A DNA stretch of 64,000 bases, from assembly GCF_029168945.1 (NCBI RefSeq), contig NC_083608.1:18184136-18248135 (forward strand). The letters run 5' to 3'. The DNA comes from Cannabis sativa (Eukaryota; Streptophyta; Magnoliopsida; Rosales; Cannabaceae). The notes beneath the pieces were generated by a model that was not told where the DNA came from, searched no databases, and saw only the letters and a program-made list of their open reading frames with translations. Below, piece after piece: positions 38,260 through 49,006 of this stretch. A program made the translations under genes and the position numbers. The stretch's first letter is position 1. Every line of letters begins with the position of its first letter.

Positions 38260-41157
38260 GCTACCTCTACTGTTTGTCTGATTTGCAAGTCCAATAGATA
38301 TGTTCGTAACGAAATTCCGCACAAGCGGCTGCGGTACTTTCCTATCACTCCTCGCTTGAAGAGATTCTTTAGTTCCCGACATACAGCTAAAGAAATGCCC
38401 TGGCATAAAGAAAAACGTCTTGAAGAGTTTGGGGTGTTACGTCACCCAGCTGATGGAAAGGCTTGGAAACATTTTGATGAACTATATCCTGAGTTTGCTG
38501 CAGATTCAAGGAATGTACGAATGGGGTTAGCCTCAGATGGTTTTAACCCATTTAGTCATATGTCCACAACACATAGTATGTGGCCAGTCATTTTGTTGCC
38601 TTATAACATGCCACCTTGGCTTTCAATGCATAAGAGTAATTATTTGCTGACCTTGTTAATTCCAGGTCCAAAGTCTCCTGGTAAAGAATTTGATGTCTTC
38701 TTAGAGCCACTTGTTGATGAGCTAAAAATGTTATGGAATAATGGAGTCGAAGCATTTGATGAGTACTCCAAATCAAATTTCACTCTTCGTGCTATGGTAA
38801 TGTGGACAATTAGTGACTTTCCTGCATATGCTTACTTGTTAGGATGGAGCACTATGGGTAAATTGGCATGTCCAATATGTCTTGAAGATACACGATTTAA
38901 AAGAATTCGAGGTAAACAATGTTATATGGGTCATCGTTGCTACTTAAATAGAACACACACATGGCGAAGGAGTACAGACTATGATGGACAAACAGAATAT
39001 AGGCAGGCACCTCGACAATTTTCTGGTGATGATATTTTGTTACAATTAGAAAAGGTCCCTATGATAACCACTGGTAAAGCACCTAATAATCTTGATAGAA
39101 AGCGTAAGCGTGGTGTTGATGAATTCAATTGGTCCAAGAAAAGTATATTGTTTGAGCTACCATACTGGTCAAAGTTATTGTTGCGCCATAATCTTGATGT
39201 CATGCACATTGAAAAGAAATGTGTGTGATAATATTATTGGGACCTTATTGGATGATCCTGTAAAGTCTAAGGATACAGCAAAAGCACGAATGGACTTGGA
39301 AGATCTCAAAATTCGAGAAGAACTTTGGTTAAGAAAGCGCAACGGTAAGTACGAGAAGCCATGCCAATTATACATTAACTAAAGAAGAATGCGCAAGCTT
39401 TTGTGATTTTATCAAATCTGTTAGACTACCAGATGGGTATGCTTCAAATATTAGTCGATGTGCTACCGACTCTAATACTCTTGCAGGAATGAAAACTCAT
39501 GATTGTCACGTGCTACTTCAAAAGATATTTCCAGTGGCTATTCTTCCTTACTTGGACAAAAAAATACGTGGCACATTGATTGAGTTCTGTCAGTTCTTCC
39601 AAAAGCTATGTGCCAAGACATTATATGCCATCGAGATTGAGAAAATGAGATCAGGAATCATTATGATATTGTGTAAACTAGAGAAAATATTTCCTCCGTC
39701 ATTTTTTACAATAATGGTTCACCTTTGTGTGCATTTGCCTGAGCAAGCTCTATTAGGTGGGCCAGTATGTGGAAGATGGATGTTTGGTCCCAAACGACGA
39801 ATGGGTACATACAAGAACTATGTTCGTTACTTTGCATGTCTAGATGGTTCTATTACAGAAGCATATGTTGTTGATGAGGCTGTGACTTTTCTATCAAGAT
39901 ATATACATAATATTGAAACAAGTTTTACACGCCCATAGCGTAATTGGGTGTACCTACCTCAAATTATTCTTTAGAAATATTTAACAATAAAATTCGAATG
40001 ATGGGGGCTTCTACATTTGCAAGGCTTGGGGCATATAGCCAGATAGTGCATTGGTACATCCTAAATAATTGTGGAGAACAACTGGATAAATACCTAAGGT
40101 GAGCCCTTTTCACTTTCCTAATTACTTTTAATAGGACATTTATTTTTAGTATTTAAATAATTACTTTTCACTCAATATAGTGAGCACAAAGAATTATTGC
40201 GTTCAAGATATGTAAGAGAAGAAGATCTTGAAGCTGCTCATAAAGAGGAATTCTTTTCTTGGTTTAAGACCAAGGTAAATTATGTTTGATATTAAGTTTA
40301 TCAAGTCATCAAATACAAGAAATAAATATTACAGATGGCAATGCTTAAGGTTAATGGCAATCAAGAAGCAACAGATGATTTGTATTCTTTGTCACAAGGT
40401 GTTGATGATCGTTACACATCATGGAATAGTTGCATTATAAATGGTGTTCGATTTCGTTGTAAAAAACGTGATGATAAGTTCAACACACAATGTAGCGGAG
40501 TTTCACCAGGGGGCACTGAAGAGAGTGGAAATATTACTTATTATGGTGTTTTACTTGAAATCTTAGAGTTGGACTTTATTTATCATTTCAAAGTTTTTGT
40601 CTTTCGATGTAAATGGTACAATACTGATCCAAGAAGTAAAACAATGGCAATTGATCATAATTTGACATCAATTGATATTACTTCTAATTGGTATGTTGAA
40701 GATCCATTTATCTTGGTTGATCAGGCTCAACAAGTTTTTTTATCTAAGTGATCGAAGTAGGGGTAAAAATTGGATGATTGTCCAAAAAGTTAATCATCGA
40801 AACATATTTGATGTGCCCGAGCATACAAATGATTCAACTGACAATGAATTCGTTAGTGATCCAAAAATTGTGAATGATGGGATTTTTCAAGAAGAAGAAT
40901 CAAGTGAGTTACCAACTTTTGAACCAATTGAGGAAGTCATTGAGACGTCTTCACTAGTTCGATGAGACGTGGCACCAACAACTCTTTCTAATGAATTGAT
41001 TGCTGAATTACATATTGACAATGGACATATTGATAATCGAGAAGAGGATGGTGATTTTGATGATAATGGAAGAATGTTTATTAATGATGAAACATTGTAT
41101 GAGTATTTGAGTGAAGTTGATTCTGATAGAGAAGATATTGATATTGATGATGATTAG
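38260..41157 (+). pseudogene. CACTA-1 TNPD-type transposase, 3' part (Transposase_21, DUF4218, DUF4216)
   Basis: The frame resumes with a CxxC (VCLICKS) and continues through the Transposase_21 core: MRMGLASDGFNPF-like region near 38510, WPVILLPYNMPPW, the LLIPGPKSPGKEFDVFLEPL block, CPICLEDT, and HNLDVMHIEKK. A one-base shift near 39217-39222 moves the frame (CDNIIGTLLDDPVKSKD) and another near 39370 moves it again (THDCHVLLQKIFPV, the DUF4218 region, to 39938). Introns with GT-AG ends lie at 40099-40180 and 40275-40334. DUF4216 follows (VNGVRFRCKKRDD-like region, 40335-40740), then a frameshift near 40740, an in-frame TGA at 40963-40965 and an acidic tail ending at 41157. TNPD is the catalytic transposase of CACTA elements. 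At least two shifts and a stop make it dead. Confidence 0.93.
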
Positions 41158-41277
41158 GTTAATTACTTTTCTGTAGTAAATTCTTTTAATTTATATCATT
41201 TAATATATTCTTATTTTATTCATAATAAATAATATATACTATAAATTTGATTATCACAATCTGTTTAGATTTTTAAA

Positions 41278-43071
41278 ATGGCTCCAAGTGTTAGAAGAGG
41301 ATCACGAAGGGGAGGACGGAGTGGTATGACTACAAGATCTAATAAAATTACAAGTGGTAAGATTATTATAATATAATTTATTTGCTATTGTTGAGACATA
41401 TAGTACTTTGCTGAAATTGTTTTTTTTTTTTTTGGATAATTTTACAACAGAGTCTCATTCTATTGCACCATCATCTTCATTAGCACCATCAACCAGTGTA
41501 GCACCTCCTAATTTGAGTGGTATGATATTTCCCTACAACTATATATTTAATTAATGATTATATTGGATTGATATTTTATTTTATAATGTAATTGTTTATT
41601 AGCTCAACAAGCATAACAAGCACCAACAACTGATCCACTAACAGTAGAACCACCGTTAGTAGACCCACATATTGATTCAAGTGGTATAATTATCCTTTAA
41701 GTTCTTTACTTAACCAAATTTTTTTTTTAAAAAAAGTTCTTTACTTAACCAATTAAGGGTTATATCTGAATAATATTATATGTTATTTTTAAAATGTTGT
41801 ATTGTAGAGAAAGCTAGAAACCCTATAGCAAAACGGGGGCCTACTTGTGGTCATGGTACTAAGGTACTTAAGAAGTCAGCTAAGTCGTTAACTGTAACCT
41901 TCGACTATAAACTTAATCAAGCTATTTGTGATAATGCTGAGCGATTCAACAATGAGATTGGATTTATAATTCGCCATTACTGTAGTTTTCAGTACAAAGA
42001 ATGGAGGCTTGTACCTCCAGAAGTTAGAGCTCCACTTCGTGCTCGACTCTTAATAAGATTGACTAATATTTCTAAATTTTTATATTTTTCAGTTTATGAT
42101 CTCTAATTATTATTGCAACTTTCTTCCCGTAGAATACATTTAATATTGACATTGAAGATGAGAAAGTCCAAAAAGTTATTGATGGGCAGATGCAACGAGC
42201 ATGGAGAGGCCACAAATATAAATTGCATGACCATTTCAAGAAAGTTGGTGGTGAAATAGATCCAACGAAGGCCAAGAATGAGTGCCCTAGAGGAGAAGTA
42301 TCTCAGCAAGACTGGGAATATCTTTGTGATCGGTCTGAACCTAGCTTTTTGGTATGTAATGATTGATATTTAAAACATTATTGTGGTTTATACATTAGAA
42401 GTTTCACTAATAATACTTGATTGTTCTTATAGGAACTATCAAAGAAGAATGCAGACAGTCGTTCCAAAAGGAAGTGGGACTCTAGAAATGGCTCAAAGTC
42501 TACCGCACGTCATCACATATCACGTGGAGTAGATTTAGATGCTAGGACATATTGAGACTTGGCTCCTTCGTCATTGGCATAAAGAGAATGGATGGGAAAC
42601 TCCAGAGTTGAAGGACACATATGTAAGTGTATTTTCATTTAATGTAGTCAATTATAATAAATTAGTTGTCTTATATATTTACTTTTATATATGCAGGAAA
42701 AAATGATACAGTTAAGGCAAGATAATCCTCCAGAGAAGATGTCTGACAAGGAAATTTTAGAACAGGTACTTGGTCGACACTCTGTTCGTTTGTTTGGGCG
42801 GGGTCGATCTCCTAACATATCTGAGACAACAAGTACTAGTAGCGATCCAGATCGTCCTAGTTATTCTCAACTCATGGAGCTTTATCTTGATTTATGAGGA
42901 GAGCTTGACACTATGCGACAAACTTTAATTGCAAAGGAAATCATGTTACCTTCAATAAATACACATGCATCTGACCATAGTTCAGGACCTTCAATGAACA
43001 CTACTCCTTTCAGAAATAATCAAGACACACCTTGCCAACCTAGTTCAGAGTTTATGAGCGAGAATGTGTAG
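41278..43071 (+). pseudogene. CACTA-1 TNPA-like protein (Transposase_24-type)
   Basis: The second gene of the element begins MAPSVRRGSRRGGRSG at 41278 and is spread over several exons with clear GT-AG introns. Examples are a donor after 41356, an exon 41810-42055 (VTFDYKLNQAICDNAERF...YKEWRLVPPEVR), an exon 42133-42352 (QRAWRGHKYKLHDHFKKVGG, then PRGEVSQQDWEYLCDRS) and an exon from 42433 (KKNADSRSKRKWDSRNGSKS). The last exon (from 42697) reads EKMIQLRQDNPPEKMSD. Stops at about 42553 and 42895 break it. Proteins of this type bind subterminal repeats or assist transposition; the DNA-binding role is inferred from family. Confidence 0.85.
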
Positions 43072-43476
43072 GCTATCTATATTTAGACATCTAGTTTTCT
43101 ACTACACTTCATACTCTAGTTTTATTTTATGAATTTGTATGTGTTTTGTTCTTACATTTAAGATTTAGTGATGTTTTATATTTTTTTTCCATAACTATGT
43201 TTTACATAGTTTTATTTTAGTAACAATTTAGTGTCTATTACTTCTTTTGTCAAAACAAATAATTAAGATATATAATAATTAATAAAATATTTTAAAAAAT
43301 CTAAATAGAATTAATAAATTAATATTTATACACATAATTTAATATTTACCCACACATGTTTATGGTTTACCCACACTTCTCAATTTACACGTGGCACATA
43401 TAAATAATGACACATCATACCACGTAAGCTGCCACATAAATGCCAAGTTGGAACTTTGTATCCATGTGTCATGCCA

Positions 43477-43909
43477 TGTGACAGTCAGTAGTCCCGTGAT
43501 CCGTAGAGGAAAATACTGGGTAAGCTGTGCAATCTCACATCGCCTGGGGAAGGTCAAGTGGGATGATTCAGAGACTGTGTACGTATGGGACTACACAATT
43601 GAAGAGAGCTTAAATAGATTGATTGGTACTACCTATATCAACAAGGTGCATCTTGTTTTTTGGTAGCCCATCTCGAAAGAACTCCACAGTTAAGCGTGCT
43701 TGGCCTGGAGCAATTTCAGGATGGGTGACCTCCTGGGAAGTTTTCTCAGGAAGCGTGCGAGTGAGGACAAAGCACGCTGGAAACACTCGTGTTGGTTTGT
43801 AGGGTCAGTCATCAATCCAGAAAGTAGCCAGAGTGGCGTACTTGTGTATAAGAGCTATTTATTCCGTGGGTGTAAGGACCCAATAAAAGCTTGAAGCGAG
43901 GACGTTACA
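43477..43909 (+). mobile_element. Cassandra-type solo LTR carrying a 5S rRNA-like domain
   Basis: Bounded by TGTGAC...GTTACA and flanked by a perfect 5-bp TSD, TGCCA (43472-43476 and 43910-43914), so it is a complete solo LTR left by LTR-LTR recombination. Its middle is recognisably 5S rRNA-derived (about 43645-43745). LTRs with an embedded 5S promoter define the Cassandra group of miniature LTR elements. It sits in the 3' subterminal region of CACTA-1. Confidence 0.88.
43645..43745 (+). other. 5S rRNA-like sequence with internal Pol III promoter boxes
   Basis: Near-exact 5S A-box (AGTTAAGCGTGCTTGG, 43688-43703) and C-box (GGATGGGTGACCTCCTGGG, 43719-43737) with correct spacing. The 5' third of 5S is diverged and the intermediate element is altered (GAGCAAT), so this is a retroelement promoter domain, not a ribosomal gene. 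Confidence 0.9.
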
Positions 43910-44223
43910 TGCCATGTGCCATGCCACGTAAGATGACACGTTGGCAAAAATAGCCACATGTCATGCCATGTCACATGCGAAGTCATCATCCACATCATCA
44001 ATTATATCTAACCTAGATACTCACCCACACAAATTTATTATATTTTCCTTCACATATGTGTGTGGGTAATGACATATCTATTCCCCTCATATAATGTATG
44101 TGTGGGAAATGATATTTATTTACACCTACTTTTCTACACATGTCTACACTTTAAGTATGTGTGGGTATAAAGTTTACCCCACACATAGAGATGTATTTTC
44201 AAAACCCCTAATTTCTTGTAGTG

Positions 44224-44280
44224 TACAATGCTCCGGATGACCGCTCTCGTAGCGCATCATCCCAAGACGATTTGAAGTTC
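44224..44280 (+). pseudogene. Gypsy gag, part 2 of 3, between two CACTA elements
   Basis: 57 bp (including the TSD copies) separating CACTA-1 and CACTA-2. In frame with both neighbours when the transposons are removed. Confidence 0.65.
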
Positions 44281-44676
44281 CACTACTACAATTATTCGAA
44301 TTCGCGACAGTTTTGAAAACGATTTTTTTCGGGGACCGTCGCTAAAAAAATTAAGTAACTGTTTAAAACCGTCGGGAAAAATGAGTATTCCCGACGGTTT
44401 TAAACAGTAGCTATAACAATAGGCGACGATCATTATTAATTAATACATAAATACGAAAAAAAATTATAGGGGTATACCCGGCGGTTTAAAACCGTCGGGT
44501 ATAGTATAGCCGACTGTTTTAAACCGTCGGCTATACTATACCCGACGGTTTTATACATTCGGGTACACCCCTATAATTTTTTTTATGTACTTAATTATAT
44601 TTCCCCCCAATTCTATTTTTCATTCTAACCTAGCTCAACCCACTCTCTCTTCGCAGCCCCTTCTCTCTCTAGCACA

Positions 44677-44752
44677 ACCCAGCCCCTTCTCTTCTTCTCT
44701 GTCGAAGACGACGTGACCCAGCCGCTTCTCTTCTTCTCTGTCGACGACGACG
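44677..44752 (+). repeat. Two tandem 39-bp units in the CACTA-2 leader
   Basis: ACCCAGCCcCTTCTCTTC and ACCCAGCCgCTTCTCTTC begin at 44677 and 44716. A GT donor-like site follows near 44770 (TTGGTAAGTTTTC), so this is probably the untranslated first exon. Confidence 0.75.
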
Positions 44753-45913
44753 ACACCAGTCTTGCATTGGTAAGTTTTCTTTATTTTTTTTCTTGCAATA
44801 TATTGTTTTCGGCTGAGATTGGATACCTGAAGCTTGTTCTCTTTTTTCTCTTATTTCCTTGCAATATATTGTCTATTATCTCTAGTTGATTAATAATACT
44901 CTCGGTCATCCCTCTCCGGCCCGGTCTGTGCATCGTCCATATACTCTCGGTAATTCATTATTCCTCATTCAAATTATTACTTATTTATAAATTTTGAAAG
45001 AAAGTTGTTTCGGATCAAAATTTATGAGGCTACTATATACATTTTGTGTTTCAAATCTGGTCAAACTATATTCCGTGTATTAGTATATATGTTATTGCCT
45101 TCTTTTTCAATTGGATAATGGAGCTTTCATACAGTACTGCAATGAATGAAGCTTCAGCATAAAAACGAGAAAAAAAAAGATGTTTTGTGCTTTTTCCTAT
45201 TGTTTTTCCCCGAAAATGAATCAAGAGTTTCTATGCATTTTTTTTTTAATTAAATTATTTCAATTTGTTTTTTAAATTGTAGATTGCATAAGACGATATC
45301 TTTTTAGTGAGAGTGATTCGTCTCCGGTAAGTTGTTTATCTTGCTACAGCGATGAAAATATTTATTTTCTTTATATAAATGAATTATAATAATATTTTGT
45401 TGAAATAAATTAAGTGTATTGCACTCAATAGATTCTTACGTGTTCACTATAGTATGGCTAGTCGAGTAGTGTGCACTCAATTTTGCTATATTCTTCTTAA
45501 ACCTTATAGAATTTCTATATTTTTAGTCACACTTTTTAGGTTATATCATAAAAGTAATACAAATAATATTACACATGCCTTTGAAAATATGCAGATTGGT
45601 CTTGGGGATTAGTTTAGCTTATACATCAATGCTATTTTATTTTTTAATGAAATTAATTGAATTGGTAATTGATGATCATGTAGTGAGTGATAGATCTATA
45701 TGTGAGTACAATTAATAATACAATACAATTTCCTCTTAGTACAATACAATACATATTTATATTAATATATTGCATTTGAGAGTTGATACTTGTTAACAGA
45801 TTTTGTATTTATTTGTAGGTTTTGGGTTCTTTGTGTTGACTAAAAGTTGCGCAATTGTAACTCTATCTATTGGAGAAAGGTATAATCTCTAAAAACTTTA
45901 TAATTCTTTGTTT

Positions 45914-45992
45914 AGTGGAGTTTAATATGTTAGATATTCATCCGTAGTGAAGTAGGTTCTGCGATTAATTGTACTGCGGTCGGATGGGTGGA
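45914..45992 (+). repeat. Intronic module copy A1 (partial), CACTA-2
   Basis: First half of the module described at 46013-46222. Keeps the invariant core GAAGTAGGTTCTGCG and the CCGTAGT / ACTGCGG stem. Confidence 0.85.
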
Positions 45993-46012
45993 ATATATAT
46001 GCATGTTAGAAG

Positions 46013-46222
46013 AGTTTGAATATCTTAAATATTCATCCGTAGTGAAGTAGGTTCTGCGAATACATGTACTGCGGTCGGATGGGTGGATATTTTTATATTG
46101 TTAATGTTATTTTGTTATTATTGTATTGTTTTATGTGTTTATTAGTTATTTTTTTTTTTCATGTTTTTAATTTTTGGGAATGTCCGATTACAGCTGTTAT
46201 GCTGCCGAAATTTTACTAGAAT
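46013..46222 (+). repeat. Intronic module copy A2 (full), CACTA-2
   Basis: About 210 bp, upstream of the first coding exon. From 5': GAATATCTTAAATATTC; a stem CCGTAGT / ACTGCGG enclosing the invariant loop core GAAGTAGGTTCTGCG; a second outer pair CATCCG / CGGATG; a variable T-rich spacer; then GTTATGCTGCCGAAATTT. Same module, same sense, in CACTA-3 and CACTA-4. Confidence 0.9.
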
Positions 46223-46320
46223 TAGGATAAATTTCACTAAAATGCATAAAATTCAATAAAATATATACACATATTTAAACAAATAACTGAATAATTTTTT
46301 TTTTTTTTAGAAGTTTCAAA

Positions 46321-46896
46321 ATGGATAGAAATTGGATGAGTGCGAATAGATTATCAGCGGAGTATAGTGAAGGAGTTGACCATTTCTTGGACTTTTGTCA
46401 GAAGAATGCTAAAAATACTAAATTGGTTCTTTGTCCTTGTCTTAAATGTGGTAACATGGAGTGTGTGGACATTGCTAGTATAAAGGAGCATTTATTTAGG
46501 AACGGAATAGACAAGAGTTATAAGGTTTGGGTTTACCACGGGGAAAAGAATAGAGTTCCGGGCGAGGGAACGTCTAAGTCTAACAAGGTTAAGGGTGTTA
46601 ATTTGGAGTATGAGGATGATCACATTCCAGAAATGATTGGAGATGCACAATATGAATTAAATGTCAATCCTTTGAAATTTCAAAGTTTTGTAGAGGATGC
46701 CGAGAAGCCTATTTACCCTAATTGTAATAGGTTTACTAAGTTGTCGACACTTATTAGATTATACAACATAAAAGCCAAACACGGGTGGAGTGATAAGAGC
46801 TTTTCGGATTTACTAGCTTTCCTAGTAGAGTTATTACCGGAAGGTAATGTGGTGCGTACTTGGATTCAGGCAACGACGACATCCCGGATGATTTGA
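46321..46896 (+). CDS. CACTA-2 truncated transposase: transposase-associated domain
   Basis: An open frame of 191 codons starts MDRNWMSANRLSAEYSEG and carries the zinc-finger-like CPCLKCGN motif (about residues 39-46) and HLFRNGIDKSYKVWVYHGE, the N-terminal domain of TNPD. It is homologous to 27402-28075 of CACTA-1 but without stops. At the LVELLPEGN segment (near 46845), just before the catalytic domain would begin, the sequence jumps into an unrelated frame and ends 15 codons later. An internal deletion therefore joined it, out of frame, to the last exons of the Ulp1-type gene. A truncated DNA- or protein-binding polypeptide could still be made. Confidence 0.8.
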   Translation: MDRNWMSANRLSAEYSEGVDHFLDFCQKNAKNTKLVLCPCLKCGNMECVDIASIKEHLFRNGIDKSYKVWVYHGEKNRVPGEGTSKSNKVKGVNLEYEDDHIPEMIGDAQYELNVNPLKFQSFVEDAEKPIYPNCNRFTKLSTLIRLYNIKAKHGWSDKSFSDLLAFLVELLPEGNVVRTWIQATTTSRMI

Positions 46897-47273
46897 ACTT
46901 TATTATATCCACGTAAGTTCTATATCAAACATCCCAATATGTTAGCGTGTTCTTTATTTATAAATTTATATATGCTAATTAAATTTACTTTTTGTGTAGA
47001 TCGTTCACAATGTATAACCGAATGGTACGACGACCTGATCGACCTACCCAGTGGATGACTCCTATTTGTCCTCAACAACCCGATGACAAACAGTGTGGAT
47101 ACTACGTCATGAAATTCATTGAAAGTTTCATGGTCGTAGAAGATCCAATACAATTGTTGACCCGACAAGATAGGTTCTCCACTCCGTACACTAATGATGA
47201 GATAAATATTATGCGTGATCGGTGGATTCATTATGTGAAAGCGGAAGCGGAGCGACAACAGCTACCGTGTTAG
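46863..47273 (+). pseudogene. CACTA-2 Ulp1-like protease, C-terminal exons only
   Basis: Exon 46863-46912 (GNDDIPDDLNFIIST) is joined by a GT-AG intron (46913-46999) to 47000-47273, which encodes the catalytic Gln/Cys part of a C48 (Ulp1-type) cysteine protease: CPQQPDDKQCGYYVMKF. The His/Asp half and everything upstream are deleted. The exon frame differs from that of the preceding transposase exon. Confidence 0.8.
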
Positions 47274-47822
47274 ACAGTGTGTATACATATACATATTTAG
47301 ATGATATTAATTAGCGTTAGTTCAATTATTGTGACTATACAAAATTTTAAATATATTCAGACGTTAGTTTAATTGTTGTCACTATGCAGATTTTTACAAA
47401 ATTTAAAAATTAATGCAGGGAAAAAAATTGCAGAAAATTTGTTTTTTTTTCCTATTTTTCAAATGTACCGACCGAAAAAAACCGTCGCTAAAAAAATTCA
47501 AAAACGAAACCAGCATATAAGACACGTTTTAAAACCGTCGCCTATAACTGGGTATAGACGACGGTTAAGAACCGTGCCTAATACTATAGGCGACGGTTAA
47601 GAACCGTCGCCTATAGTATTAGGCACGGTTTAAAACCGTCGCCTATACCCAGTAATAGGCGACGGTTTTAAACCGTCGGGAATCCCAGATTAGCGACGGT
47701 TTTGAACCGTCGCCTATTTTGCCCAATTTACGACGGCCGAATAGGCGACGGTTATAGAAACCGACGACAATACTTTAAACGACTGTTTAAAAGCGTCGGG
47801 AAAACCCATTTTTGTAGTAGTG

Positions 47823-48160
47823 TTCATTTTGGAAACATCACTAGTGTTGCCTTCACGATCCCGTAGTCAGGAGACTATAACAAGATCCAAGTCGACTAAA
47901 GTTCATGATCAGCTTGGAAAACCAAAAGACTTGCGGGATACTCTAACCAGAAAACGGTTGGTGGAAGCGGGAGCTTCTAGAGGTGACCCTAATCGGGTAA
48001 TAGAAGCTCCAACTGGGACGTAGACCACTATATGGTGTTAACAAAATAGAGTTCGACAATCTAACAGTCCTAGTGAAGGAATCAGGACCCCAAAGTTGTC
48101 TAAGTTCAAACTCGATAGATTGCGATGATCACCACTCTCTGACTGAATCAAAGCTCTATA
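47823..48160 (+). pseudogene. Gypsy gag, part 3 of 3
   Basis: Continues the frame FILETSLVLPSRSRSQETI to a stop at 48018-48020; beyond it another frame reads YGVNKIEFDNLTVLV, like the conserved segment of plant gypsy gag, so a frameshift is likely. Homology fades near 48160. Confidence 0.6.
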
Positions 48161-48349
48161 CCAATTCCTCCTAAATTCAAGAATCCTCGTATCAATACTT
48201 TAAATTATATATGTCAATACTTTTTTTATTTAATTATATTTTTTTTAAATATCACTTAATATTTAAATTTAATTATAGTACATATTATCAAAATATTATC
48301 AATTATCAATTTTTAAAATAAATAAATAAATAAATAAAGCTTTTACAGG

Positions 48350-48710
48350 TGAAAAATTGTGTCGGCAAAACTTACCTACCAACAATAAAATATGGCGGGT
48401 AAGAGTTTTGTTGGCACAAAAGTGCACCAATATATCTATATTCCCGCCATATTTTATTGCTTGGGTAACAATTTTATGTGTTGGTAAAATTGTTACCCAT
48501 CAATTGGAAAAAAACATGCCAACAATTAACACCGACGATCCAATTTTTTCTGACACATAAACTCACCGGTATAGCCTAATTTTATTAGCACATTTGCCAA
48601 TTGCGCTGGTAAAAATTATTTTACCGACTAAGTATTCTCGACCAAAGTTTGCCGGCACATTGTGTTTAGTTTTGCCGATGCAAATTTGGACGGCAAAAAT
48701 TCTCTTAGTG
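48350..48710 (+). mobile_element. Terminal fragment of another CACTA-like element with subterminal hairpins
   Basis: Ends ...AAAATTCTCTTAGTG at 48710, as expected for the right end of a CACTA element. Rich in TTGGCAAAA/TTGTCGGCAAAA-type words in both orientations. Two strong inverted repeats lie inside (see separate entry). No matching left end CACTAAGAG was found, so it is a fragment. Confidence 0.5.
48383..48496. repeat. Two adjacent perfect hairpins
   Basis: CAATAAAATATGGCGGG (48383-48399) pairs with CCCGCCATATTTTATTG (48443-48459). GTAACAATTTTA (48465-48476) pairs with TAAAATTGTTAC (48485-48496), loop 8 nt. Confidence 0.9.
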
Positions 48711-49006
48711 AATATTCGTAAAATCAGGATCTTCACCTACCTTTATTAATCTTAATAGGTAAAAGTACATACCCACTAGCATTATAAATAATCAGAAAAC
48801 TATTAAAACATGATCGTAGTTTTAGATCAATGGTTGGTTGCACTCTATCAAAGATATTGCGAGATATATATATATATATATACAACACCAAACACATTAA
48901 CATATACGAACAAATTGATGAGAGAAACATCATATATATGAACAAATTGATTACAGGGAAGGGCATGGATCGTAATTAAACATGAATAAAGCTATCAATT
49001 AAATAT
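48711..49006. other. Short intergenic DNA, presumed 3' flank of the second NHL gene
   Basis: No open frame or repeat of note beyond a short (AT)n run near 48869-48882. Confidence 0.6.

Larger units (their letters stand above)
14251..44223 (+). mobile_element. CACTA-1: 30-kb CACTA (En/Spm) DNA transposon with nested insertions
   Basis: The terminal inverted repeat CACTACAAGAAAT (14251-14263) matches ATTTCTTGTAGTG at 44211-44223 perfectly. The 3-bp TSD is TAC (14248-14250 and 44224-44226). Subterminal repeats of the ACCCACACATA type crowd both ends (14276-14580 and 43330-44190). Two genes on the plus strand follow the usual order, a TNPD-type transposase (27402-41157) then a TNPA-like protein (41278-43071); both are broken. 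Subtracting the nested L1, MULE, copia-1, copia-2 and solo LTR leaves about 9 kb, a normal size for an autonomous CACTA. Confidence 0.95.
44281..47822 (+). mobile_element. CACTA-2: internally deleted CACTA transposon
   Basis: Termini are CACTACTACAA (44281-44291) and TTGTAGTAGTG (47812-47822), with a perfect TSD TTC (44278-44280, 47823-47825). Subterminal arrays of ACCGTCG / CGACGGT in both orientations fill 44320-44575 and 47480-47800. It has a leader, a transposase-associated-domain exon and a Ulp1 C-terminal exon, but the whole catalytic Transposase_21 region is missing, so it is non-autonomous. Confidence 0.95.

Noticed and set aside
43645..43745. A genuine 5S rRNA gene
   Set aside because: The 5' third is diverged and it is embedded in a TSD-bounded LTR, so it is a retroelement promoter domain.
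46013..46090. Pol III B-box or tRNA T-arm resemblance in the intronic module (AGGTTCTGCGAAT)
   Set aside because: Needs a three-base insertion to match the B-box and no A-box is visible upstream; too weak to call a SINE.
47480..47800. CRISPR-like short regular repeats
   Set aside because: These are inverted and direct subterminal repeats of CACTA-2 in a plant genome, with irregular spacing and mixed orientation.
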